NCBI RefSeq assembly: GCF_026013475.1
Contig: NZ_JAPDPH010000007.1
Span: 19,109 to 83,108, forward strand
Reading direction: 5' to 3'
Origin: Micromonospora yasonensis
Lineage (GTDB): Bacteria > Actinomycetota > Actinomycetes > Mycobacteriales > Micromonosporaceae
DNA: 64,000 nt
In this document: one piece after another, positions 8,440-16,500 of the stretch
Numbering within the stretch: position 1 is the first letter of the stretch
Layout: every line of letters begins with the position of its first letter
The notes under the pieces: model-generated
Database searches by the model: none
What the model saw: the letters and a program-made list of their open reading frames with translations, nothing else
What the model was told of the DNA's origin: nothing
Position numbers and translations under genes: made by a program

Positions 8440-9258
8440 CTAGCCCACGCTCTCGGCCAGGGGCGCGGGCTCGTCGGCCATGGCCGCCACGGCCCGGAGC
8501 AGCTCGGCCGCCGGGGCGTCCGCCGGGAAGAACGTCTCGATGGAGATCTCGTCCAGCGTCACGTCCCGGGGCGAACCGAACATCGTCATCGTGTAGAGCA
8601 GCGCCAGCTCGCCGTACTCGGTCGCCAGCCGCAGCGGGACGACCAGATCCTCGGCCGGCGCGGCGGCGACCGGGCTCGGCTCCGGCGCCGGGTAACTCTC
8701 CAGTTCCGCCAGCAGCTCGGCCAAGCCTTCGGCGGCGGTGCGGGCGAGCTGGCGGCGGACCCGGCGCAGCACGTGCGCCCGCCACTGCGCGAGGTTCACG
8801 ATCCGCCGGGACAGGCCGTCCGGATGCAGCGTCGCGCGCAGCACGTTGACCCGTGGCGTCCGCAGCTCCTCCGGCACCCCCTGCAGGAACACCGCCATGG
8901 TGCGGTTCGCGGCGAGCATTTCCCACCGTACGTTGACGGCCAGCGCCGGATTCGGCTCGTGGCCGGCGAGGACGGCCTCCACGGCGGCCCGCGCGGCGCC
9001 GAGGTCGGTGAACGGCCGCTCGGGGTGCACCGGCGCGAACCCGGCGGCGAGGTAGAGCGTGTTGCGCTCCCGCAGCGGCACGTCCAGCTCGTCGCAGAGC
9101 CGCTCGATCATGCCGCGGCTCGGGTTGGCCCGCCCGGTCTCGACGAAGCTGAGGTGCCGGGTGGACAGCTCGGCCGAGACCGACACGTCGAGCTGTGAGC
9201 GGCCTCGCCGCTCCCGCCAGCGCCGAATCAACACGCCCACCGGTTCGGTCCTGGTCAT
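8440..9258 (-). CDS. XRE-family regulator with MmyB-like ligand-binding domain
   Basis: A 272-residue DNA-binding protein. Residues about 5-65 are an XRE helix-turn-helix (RRWRERRGRSQLDVSVSAE, then FVETGRANPS). The rest matches the MmyB-like domain with NPALAVNVRWEMLAANRTM and a C-terminal tail ending near TMFGSPRDVTLDEI. Proteins of this class usually repress an adjacent short-chain oxidoreductase or SnoaL-like gene and are thought to bind a fatty-acid-like ligand. The ATG at 9258 is preferred over an upstream one because the HTH follows directly. The divergent SnoaL-like gene begins 132 bp away, and a palindrome lies between them. Confidence 0.9.
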   Translation of the reverse strand: MTRTEPVGVLIRRWRERRGRSQLDVSVSAELSTRHLSFVETGRANPSRGMIERLCDELDVPLRERNTLYLAAGFAPVHPERPFTDLGAARAAVEAVLAGHEPNPALAVNVRWEMLAANRTMAVFLQGVPEELRTPRVNVLRATLHPDGLSRRIVNLAQWRAHVLRRVRRQLARTAAEGLAELLAELESYPAPEPSPVAAAPAEDLVVPLRLATEYGELALLYTMTMFGSPRDVTLDEISIETFFPADAPAAELLRAVAAMADEPAPLAESVG

Positions 9259-9292
9259 GGCACCAGCCTCACGCGTAACGCGGCACGGGGCA

Positions 9293-9309
9293 ATGACCTC
9301 CCAGGTAAT
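9293..9309. promoter_or_regulatory. Palindromic operator between XRE regulator and SnoaL-like gene
   Basis: A 17-bp palindrome reading ATGACCT-CCC-AGGTAAT, with 6 of 7 arm positions matching. It lies 35 bp upstream of the regulator start and 81 bp from the divergent gene. Position and symmetry suit autoregulation plus control of the SnoaL-like gene by the XRE protein. Confidence 0.55.
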
Positions 9310-9389
9310 CGACGCCGACCGGGTCGGGGCCGCACGGTTCCAGGTGTGGCAGCCGCCGCACCGCACCGTCGACACGAGGAGGAACCACC

Positions 9390-9779
9390 ATGACATCCGC
9401 GTACCAGGCCACCGTCGAGCGCTACGTCCGGTTCTGGAACACCGGCAAGCCCGACGAGCAGCAGGAACTCGCCGCGGAGACGTTCACCGACGACGTCCGG
9501 TACCACGCGGTGATCGGGGTGTTCACCGGCCGCCAGGCGCTGATCGGCTTCCACGACCAGTTCACCGGGCACATGACCGACGCGGTGTTCCAGCGCCGTG
9601 GCGAGCCGCAGTTCCACCACGACCGGGGCCGGCTGCTGTGGGAGATCGAGGTGGGTGACGGAAAGTCCTTCGCCACCGGCACCGATGTGCTGGTGTTCGA
9701 CGCGGACGGCCGGATCAGCGAGATCACGGCGTTCCTGGACCGGGCGCCGGAAGGCTTCGACCCGCACGCCCACCACTGA
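9390..9779 (+). CDS. SnoaL-like / NTF2-fold protein
   Basis: A 129-residue single-domain protein with a cone-shaped NTF2-like fold: an N-terminal helix (YQATVERYVRFWNTG), the motif FTDDVRYHAVIGVFTGRQAL, a strand with GTDVLVFDADGRISEI, and a C-terminal tail. This family contains polyketide cyclases, isomerases and many unassigned small-molecule-binding proteins. The start follows a GAGGAGGAA ribosome site. The gene is divergent from the XRE/MmyB regulator and is the likely target. It ends at a strong hairpin shared with the convergent cyclophilin. The specific substrate cannot be read from sequence. Confidence 0.82.
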   Translation: MTSAYQATVERYVRFWNTGKPDEQQELAAETFTDDVRYHAVIGVFTGRQALIGFHDQFTGHMTDAVFQRRGEPQFHHDRGRLLWEIEVGDGKSFATGTDVLVFDADGRISEITAFLDRAPEGFDPHAHH

Positions 9780-9791
9780 CCCCGCGACGAT

Positions 9792-9821
9792 CCCGGCGGG
9801 GCGGTGGTCCGCCCCGCCGGG
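9792..9821. terminator. Bidirectional hairpin between convergent genes
   Basis: Perfect 13-bp stem (CCCGGCGGGGCGG with its complement) around a TGGT loop. It sits between the stop codons of the SnoaL-like gene and the cyclophilin gene and can serve both. Confidence 0.7.
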
Positions 9822-9828
9822 TCGGGGT

Positions 9829-10587
9829 TCAGTGGCCCCGCTTGGCCCGGTGGATCTCCACCGGCAGGGCCGGCGCGCCGTCGATCGGCGCCGGGTCCTC
9901 CGGCGTGGCGGCGATCCCGCCGGCCGCGATCCGGTCCAGGGTGGCCAGCCCGGCCTCGTCGACGGTGCCGAAGACGGTGTAGTTGGGGCGCAGCGCCGAG
10001 TCGGACTGGACCAGGAAGAACTGGCTGCCGTTGGTGTCCGGTCCGGCGTTGGCCATGGCCAGGGTGCCCCGGGCGTAGAGCCGGCGGACCCCGGTCGGGT
10101 CGGTCGGCGCCGGCGGCAGGTCGGTGGGGAGTTCGTCGGCGTACCGGTAGCCCGGGCCGCCCTCGCCGGTGCCGGACGGGTCGCCGCACTGCAGCACCTT
10201 CAGCGTCGGGTACGCGGTGAGCCGGTGGCACGGCGTCCGGTCGTAGAACACGTGTCGGGCCAGGTGCAGGAAGCTCTGCACGGTGCACGGGGCCTGTTCC
10301 CGGTCGAGGGTCAGCCCGATCGGCCCCTGGTTGGTGTGCAGGGTGACCCGGACCGCGCCGTGGTCGGGCGTGTGTCGGGGGTCCGGCGGCAGCGGCACCG
10401 GCCGGGCCGCCGGCTCATCCGGCGTCGGTGTGTACGCGCACGGCCCCGCCGTGGGCGCCGGCGTGACGGCCGGCGCCGCGGTCGCGGCGGCGCCCCCGGT
10501 GGTGACCAGCGCGGCGGAGATCACCACCACGCCGGCCAGGCGGGACAGCAGCGGCGGGACGGCGTGCGGTCGGGTGTCGCTCGACAC
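9829..10587 (-). CDS. Secreted cyclophilin-type peptidyl-prolyl isomerase
   Basis: A 252-residue exported PPIase. Residues 1-40 form a signal peptide (LLSRLAGVVVISAALVTTGG then AAATAAP). The cyclophilin core starts near residue 75 with GAVRVTLHTNQGPIGLTLD and contains FLHLARHVFYDRTPCHR and the signature GTLAMANAGPDTNGSQFFLV. It catalyses cis-trans proline isomerisation of extracytoplasmic proteins. The GTG at 10587 is preceded by GGGAGGA at the right spacing. It is divergent from the PLP-fold enzyme at 10682. Whether it stays membrane-anchored or is released is not clear; no lipobox cysteine is seen at the signal end. Confidence 0.9.
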   Translation of the reverse strand: MSSDTRPHAVPPLLSRLAGVVVISAALVTTGGAAATAAPAVTPAPTAGPCAYTPTPDEPAARPVPLPPDPRHTPDHGAVRVTLHTNQGPIGLTLDREQAPCTVQSFLHLARHVFYDRTPCHRLTAYPTLKVLQCGDPSGTGEGGPGYRYADELPTDLPPAPTDPTGVRRLYARGTLAMANAGPDTNGSQFFLVQSDSALRPNYTVFGTVDEAGLATLDRIAAGGIAATPEDPAPIDGAPALPVEIHRAKRGH

Positions 10588-10681
10588 GTGGGTCCTCCCT
10601 GGACTCGTGGGACCAGAAAGATCGAAGTCTATGGACCTGGTGGGCCGATGTCGATGACCGCCGACCGTCGATGGCAGGATC

Positions 10682-11764
10682 ATGGGCATGTCTGTGCTGC
10701 CCGGTGAGCTGAGCACGCCGTATCCGGTAGTCGACGTGGACGTGCTGGACCGCAACGTGCGGGCGATGGCGGCGAGCGCCGCCGCACGCGGGATCGCGCT
10801 TCGGCCGCACGCCAAGACCCACAAGTGCCTGCAGATCGCCCACCGCCAGCGGGAAGCCGGTGCGGTGGGCCTGACCATCGCCACCATCAGCGAGGCCGAG
10901 GTGCTCGCCGAGGCCGGGTTCACCGACCTCTTCATCGCGTACCCGATCTGGGCGTCGCCGGCCCGCGCCCGGCGGCTGCGCGCGCTCGCCGAGCGCGCGT
11001 CGCTGCGGATCGGGGTGGACTCGACCGAGGCCGCCGCCCTCCTCGCCGACGCCCTGCGCGGAACCGGCGCCGAACTGCTCGTCGAGATCGACAGCGGGCA
11101 TCACCGCAGCGGGGTACGGCCGGAGGCGGCGGGCGAGGTGGCCGTGGCGGCGGCCCGAGGCGGCGCCCGGGTCGGCGGCGTCTTCACCTTTCCCGGCCAC
11201 GGCTACGCGCCGGGCCGGCGGGATTCGGCGGCGGCCGACGAGGCCGCCGCGCTGGACCGGGCGACGGCGGCGCTCACCGCCGTCGGCATCGATCCCCGGG
11301 TACGCAGCGGCGGGTCGACGCCCACCGCGGCGGCGGCGGACCCCCGCGCACTCACCGAGATGCGTCCCGGGGTCTACGTCTTCAACGACGCGCAGCAGGT
11401 CGAGCTGGGCGGCTGCGACTGGTCGGACGTGGCGCTGACGATCGCCGCGACCGTGGTGAGCAGGTCCGGGTCGCGTGTCATCCTCGACGCCGGCGGCAAG
11501 GTCCTCGGCGCGGACCAGGCCGCCTGGGCAACCGGGGCCGGTCGGCTGCCCGACCACCCCGAGGCCCGTATCACCGCGCTGTCCGAGCATCACGCCACGG
11601 TCACCTTCCCCGAGGGGCAGCCCACCGTGCGGCTCGGCGACGTCGTCCGGGTGGCGCCCAACCACGTGTGCGCCGCGGTCAACCTCGCCGACGAGTTCGT
11701 CGTCGTGTCCGGCGGTCGGGAGATCGACCGCTGGGCCGTCGCCGCCCGCGGCGCCAACACCTGA
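10682..11764 (+). CDS. Fold-type III PLP enzyme, D-threonine aldolase/D-serine dehydratase-like
   Basis: A 360-residue enzyme with an alanine-racemase-like N-terminal barrel. The PLP lysine lies in RPHAKTHKCLQIA near residue 45. The C-terminal domain carries the metal-site pattern PNHVCAAVNLADEFVVV, as in D-threonine aldolase and eukaryotic-type D-serine dehydratase. Expected chemistry is cleavage or dehydration of a D-hydroxy-amino acid with PLP and a divalent metal. Two ATG codons (10682, 10688) are equally plausible. It stands alone. The D-amino-acid dehydrogenase-like gene 18 kb away is not obviously linked. Substrate preference is open. Confidence 0.87.
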   Translation: MGMSVLPGELSTPYPVVDVDVLDRNVRAMAASAAARGIALRPHAKTHKCLQIAHRQREAGAVGLTIATISEAEVLAEAGFTDLFIAYPIWASPARARRLRALAERASLRIGVDSTEAAALLADALRGTGAELLVEIDSGHHRSGVRPEAAGEVAVAAARGGARVGGVFTFPGHGYAPGRRDSAAADEAAALDRATAALTAVGIDPRVRSGGSTPTAAAADPRALTEMRPGVYVFNDAQQVELGGCDWSDVALTIAATVVSRSGSRVILDAGGKVLGADQAAWATGAGRLPDHPEARITALSEHHATVTFPEGQPTVRLGDVVRVAPNHVCAAVNLADEFVVVSGGREIDRWAVAARGANT

Positions 11765-11790
11765 GGCGTACGGCGCGGCGAAGGTCCTGA

Positions 11791-12216
11791 TCACCGGTAC
11801 GTCGACGGCGCAGCCGGGTGACGCCTCCCCCACCAGGGCAGGAGTTGGGCGAGGCCGAACAGCACCTCGACGGCGAGGAACAGCCACAGCATCCGGGTGA
11901 CACCCTGGGCCAGCGCGTACGCCTGCCACATCGCGAACAGCGTGCGCGCGATGCCATCGAACAGTCCGTGCACAGGCCGCGTCCGGACGATGCGCAGGAG
12001 GGCCCAGACGACCACGACCGAGCCCATCAGGTTCGCGAACAGAGTCTGCACCGGGTCAAGGGCGGGCAGCACGCCCAGTCCGAGGGCGTTACCGAGCCGT
12101 GACAGCGCGTCGTGCAGCAGTGCGTAGGTCCACGGCGTCGCGAAGCCCGCGGTGACGACGAGGTCGTACCAGGCGCTCGCGCGGACGAGACGAAGGTAGG
12201 CGGGACGGGGGTGCAC
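11791..12216 (-). CDS. Four-helix integral membrane protein, DoxX/DUF4345-like
   Basis: A 141-residue membrane protein with four hydrophobic segments (about residues 15-33, 52-80, 86-107 and 108-127) and a polar tail. The N-terminus LRLVRASAWYDLVVTAGFATPWTYALLH resembles small DoxX-like or DUF4345-like proteins of unknown role. It starts at GTG 12216 after a GGAGG site. Its promoter is the MerR-type dyad at 12254-12284, so it is the probable target of the divergent MerR regulator. The signal sensed is unknown. Confidence 0.78.
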   Translation of the reverse strand: MHPRPAYLRLVRASAWYDLVVTAGFATPWTYALLHDALSRLGNALGLGVLPALDPVQTLFANLMGSVVVVWALLRIVRTRPVHGLFDGIARTLFAMWQAYALAQGVTRMLWLFLAVEVLFGLAQLLPWWGRRHPAAPSTYR

Positions 12217-12253
12217 GACGACCTCCTGCTGGTCGGGCTGCGGGGATGCCCGA

Positions 12254-12284
12254 CGCTAAACCCTGGAGTACGCTCCAAGGTCAA
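12254..12284 (-). promoter_or_regulatory. MerR-type promoter with 18-19 bp spacer and internal dyad
   Basis: Reading leftwards, a -35 box TTGACC (12284-12279) and a -10 box TTAGCG or TTTAGC are separated by 18-19 bp. The spacer holds the dyad TTGGAG-CGTA-CTCCAG. Over-long spacers with a central dyad are the hallmark of promoters untwisted by MerR-family activators. The promoter drives the membrane protein at 12216. Confidence 0.75.
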
Positions 12285-12306
12285 GTCCACGAGCCGGCGG
12301 GGTGCC

Positions 12307-12720
12307 ATGCGTATCGGGGAACTGGCCGCGCGAGCGGGTACGAGCACGGACACCATCCGTTTCTACGAGAAGGTCGGCCTGGTCGCGGGCCGGCGGCTGC
12401 CGAACGGCTACCGCGACTTCCCGCCGGAGACGGTGGAGTGGTTGCACTACGTCCGCACGGCGCAGCTCCTCGGCTTCTCGCTGGCGGAGATCGCCCGGAC
12501 CGGCGAGCAACTGCGCGACGCGCCCGACACCGCAGCGGCGCTGTCGGCGCTGTTCCGGGAGAAGATCGCCGTCATCGACGCCCGGATGGCCGAACTCGCC
12601 GCCCTGCGCGACGACCTCACCGCCCGCGCCGACACCGGGTGTCCGTTGCGTCCGGCCAGCCCGGAGGGGAACACCGGGCCCCGCCGGGCTACGGTTTCGT
12701 CATCACCGGGACGGCCCTAA
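12307..12720 (+). CDS. MerR-family transcriptional regulator
   Basis: A 137-residue regulator. The N-terminal winged helix is canonical (MRIGELAARAGTSTDTIRFYEKVGL, written here as MRIGELAARAG plus TIRFYEKVGL), followed by NGYRDFPPETVEWLHYV and a coiled dimerisation helix around residues 75-115. There is one cysteine near the C-terminus (GCPL), so metal coordination by a cysteine pair is unlikely. It lies divergent from a small membrane protein, with the MerR-type promoter between them 23 bp upstream of its own ATG, consistent with autoregulation and activation of the neighbour. The inducer is unknown. Confidence 0.9.
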   Translation: MRIGELAARAGTSTDTIRFYEKVGLVAGRRLPNGYRDFPPETVEWLHYVRTAQLLGFSLAEIARTGEQLRDAPDTAAALSALFREKIAVIDARMAELAALRDDLTARADTGCPLRPASPEGNTGPRRATVSSSPGRP

Positions 12721-12761
12721 GCTGGGGGTCGGTACCGCGCTGTGAGCAGGGAGGGAGCGCC

Positions 12762-13220
12762 ATGAGCCAGACCGAGCGGACGGACTTCACCGACGAATGG
12801 AACGTGGCCGAGGACGACGGCGTCCTGGACGCCTCGGACACCCTCGACGACGGCGTCGGCGATCCCCTCGACACCGGCATCGCCCCGGCGGATCGCTGGG
12901 CGGGAGCGAACCGGTTCGGCACCACCCCGGCGGAGGAGCGGGCCGGCGAGTCCCTCGCGCAGCTGCTCGCCCAGGAGGAGCCGGACATCGACCCGTACGC
13001 CGAGCCGGACGACGACGAGGACGAGCTGACCCGCCGCGGGTACGAGCGGGAGGCGCGGACGGGGCGCCTGGTCGCCCCCGACGCGGCCTTCGGCGAGGAT
13101 CAGGAGGCGGATTCGTTCGCCTGGGACGCCGGGATCGACGGCGGCGGGGCCAGCGCGGAGGAAGCCGCGGTCCACCTGGTCGACGACCCGGAGGGCCCGG
13201 GCGACGGCCCGTTGCGCTGA
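12762..13220 (+). CDS. DUF5709 acidic protein
   Basis: A 152-residue, very acidic protein with no predicted membrane segment. Repeated acidic stretches (WNVAEDDGVLDASDTLDDG, DPYAEPDDDEDELTRRGYE) and a closing AAVHLVDDP match the actinobacterial DUF5709 family, whose function is not established. A GGGAGGGAG ribosome site precedes the ATG at 12762. It follows the MerR gene by 41 bp but reads as an independent housekeeping-type gene. Confidence 0.8.
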   Translation: MSQTERTDFTDEWNVAEDDGVLDASDTLDDGVGDPLDTGIAPADRWAGANRFGTTPAEERAGESLAQLLAQEEPDIDPYAEPDDDEDELTRRGYEREARTGRLVAPDAAFGEDQEADSFAWDAGIDGGGASAEEAAVHLVDDPEGPGDGPLR

Positions 13221-13459
13221 GGCCACGAACCGCGCCACCTCAGGCGCTCGGCGCCGGGGGCTCGACGGATCCGGTCACGATCCCGGAACCTCCGGCTGCG
13301 CCCGCCCGGGCCGGTCGTCGGGCTCGGCGCCGGGGAGGCCGGTCCGATCCAGTTGAAGGTTGCGAGCGGTCGATTTCTTGACGTGCTGCTCGCAAGCTAT
13401 ATCTGGCCGGCCGGGCTCGGATTCTGGTCAGACTTACTTCGGCGATACCGGACAGCAGG

Positions 13460-13493
13460 CCGGACCCGCGCCGACTGATCGACGCGGGTCCGG
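13460..13493. terminator. Hairpin downstream of the large secreted protein gene
   Basis: An 11-bp perfect stem CCGGACCCGCG/CGCGGGTCCGG with a 12-base loop, 17 bp past the stop codon at 13511. There is no T-run, as is usual for high-GC terminators. The rest of 13221-13459 shows no gene I can support. Confidence 0.55.
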
Positions 13494-13510
13494 TGATCTC
13501 AGCTAGCGGT

Positions 13511-16500
13511 TCAACAGGTGCCGGGTCGGAGGGCGAAGTCGGTGGTGAGCGTCTTGCCCGCCTTGATACTCACCTTCTGGGACTGCGGGACCCAACCGTC
13601 GCGGGCCACGATGACCTCGATCGGGTTGGCGCCCGACGGCGCCCAGATGGCGTACTTGCCGTTGGCGTCGGCCTTCAGGGTGAACGTCCAGCCGCCCCTG
13701 CCGTTGACCTGAACGGTGGCGCCGCGCAGGGCGGCGCTGTTGCCCTGACAGTCGATGCCGGTGACGGTGCCGGTCAGCTTGCCCCAGTCCTTGGGCGGGT
13801 TGACCACCATCGTCACGTCGATCGGCGCGACCGCGTACGGGGTGTCGGACTTGATCCCGAGTTGCGCGGTGTAGGTGCCGGGCTGCTCCACCTCCGCCGA
13901 GGTGGCGTCGAGCGAGACGTCCACCGTGACGCTCTGTCCAGGCTGGAGCGTCGCCGTGGTGGGAGACGCGGACAGCCACGGTACGTCGGTGACGGTGGCG
14001 CACTGGTCGAAGCCGGGCAGCAGTTCGCTTTCCGGCGTCGGGGTGAACCCGCCGGTCGATCCACCGACCTTCACGAACCCGCACGCCGCCCCGGCCCGGT
14101 AGCGGGCGAAGTTGGCGTTGGGCAGCGCCGACCAGGAGTTGGCCGCCGGGTCGTACGCCCAACCCTGGTTGGTGACGATGGTGGAGTTGTTGATGACACC
14201 CGTGGACAGCAGGAGCAGTCCGTTGGCGGTGTCGGCGGCCACGCCCCAGAAGTCGACCGGCAGGTCGGCCAGCTGGGTCCAGGTGTTGGTGCCCGGGTTG
14301 TAGCCGTAGGTGCTCTTCAGGGTCGTCGGCCCGTTACCGCCGGCGCAGTAGACCGTGCCGTTGATCCCGCCGCAGCCCTGCCAGGCGACGGCGACCGGGT
14401 ACGGCGCGACGGTGGTGAACGAGTCAGCTCCCGGGTTGTACCGGACGACCGCGTTGGACTTGGCGCAGTTGCCGTCCACGCACCCGCCGACCAGGTAGAT
14501 CTGGCCGTCGGCCACCGCGATGCCAGGGGCTGCCCGCGGCGCCGGGTTGACCGCGGCCCGGGTCTGCCAGGCGTTGGTGGCGGGGTCGTAGGCGTACACC
14601 TTGCTGGACGTGTTACCGGCCGTGTCCCAGCCGCCGAACACGTACAGCTTGCCGTCGACAAACGCCGCCGCCGGCTTCTCCAGCGCCGCCGGCAGGTCGG
14701 CGATCCGGGTCCAGGCGTTCGTCGCCGGGTCGTACACGTAGCTGTTGGCGAGGTTGGCGCTGCCGGAGACCCCGCCCACCGAGTAGACCTTGCCGTCGTA
14801 CGCGGCCACGGCGTTATCCATCACCGGGACCGGGTAGTTGGCGGTGTTGACCCACGGCGGCGCGTACGGGGACGGCTCGACCGGGTCACCGGCCTTGTTG
14901 TCGCCCAGCCAGCCGATCGACGTGCCACTGCCCTTGACCAGGTTGTTCTGCAGTGGCGCGCCGCGCGGCCCGAGGATCTCGAAGCCGCCGCGCCGCTCGG
15001 ACAGGTCGACGGTGGCCGGCGCGTTGCCGGTGTTGGTGATCGTCGTCTTCACCGTCGACTTCTGCCCGAGCGTCTGGGTGCCGGTCAGCGACGGCGGGGT
15101 GATGGTCAGCCGGCCGGCCTTGAGCAGGTAGTCGGCTCGGTTGCTTTGGTCGGCCGCGACGTTCACGGTGGAGGTGACCGACCCGTAGTTGCTCTTCGCC
15201 GCCGTGAACGGGTGCTCCCCGCTCAGCGACGAGAACATCCAGTAGAAGCCATCGCCGAGGTTGCCGTCGTCCGGCGTCGCCGCGGTGGTGGCCTTCTCGG
15301 CCGGCTTGTCCACGCTGGTCACCGTGGCGCCGTTCAGACCGCCCGAGATGTTGCTGTCGAGCACCTGGCCGAGCACGAGTCCACCGGGGATCGGGTCGCA
15401 GGACCGGTTGACGACGGAGAAGTTGTCGACCTCCCACCACCAGGCGTAGGTGGCCTGGTGGTGGAACCGGATCCGCACGTCGGCGTGCCCGCCGGCCTGC
15501 GGGATCTGGACCTCCTCGAGCACCGGGCCACGGCGGCTGGTGGTGGTCCAGTTCGAGGCGATCACCCAGGTGTTACCGCCGTCGAGGCTGAACTCGACGT
15601 TGGCGAAACCGTTGAGTGCCCGGTAGTCGCTGTTGAACCGCAGCACCGGCGACGGCACGGCGGTCAGGTCCAGCGACGGGGTGATCAGGTCGGAGTCGAC
15701 GGGCTTGCCGGAACCGGCCGCATCGGTGTCCACGATCGCGTACTTGCCGGTGCCGCCGGTGAGGTTGCCCCGGTTGCGCGGGTCGGTGAACACCCAGCCG
15801 CCGTTGGCGGTACGGTTCACCACGTTCCAGCCCTCCGGGGTCGTCCCCGACTCGAAGGACTCGGTGAGCACCGGGGTGCCGTAGTTGAACTTGTAGCCGG
15901 CGGCGGTGCAGGTGTTCTCGACGGAAAGGTCGAAGTTCTTCACCTGGTCGCCGTCACCGACGGTGATCTGCGCGGCGCCCTGCTGGTACGCCGGGTACAT
16001 CGCCTTCACGGTGAGCCCATACTCGCCGGCCGGCAGGTCGACGGAGTACGCGCCGGTGGCGGGATCGGTGAACACCGGTCCGCCCGGCTTGCCGGCCACG
16101 TCGATCCGCGCGTACAGCGGCCAGCCGTGCCCGGAGCCGTCCTTCACCACGCCGGAGACCTTACGGGCCGGTACGGCGTCGAGGGTGAAGTTCGCGGTCA
16201 CGCTGCCGCCGTCGGTGACGGTGACCGTCTGGGTCTTCGGCGCGAAGCCGAACGCCGATGCGGTCAGCTCGTGCTGCCCGGCCGGCAGGCTCAGCTTGTA
16301 GCCGCCCTGGTCGTCGGTAACGGTGCCGCTGCCGCCGACGCGCACGGTAGCGCCGGCGATCGGCGCGCCGCCGGACTTGGTGACCTTGCCGGTGACCTCA
16401 CCGTGCGGCCCGGCGACGCAGTTGGGGAACTTCATCGCCCCGACGCGGGTGTGCCACGTAGCGGAGCTGGTGGTGGTCAGGTACTCGGAGGTGAACCAGA

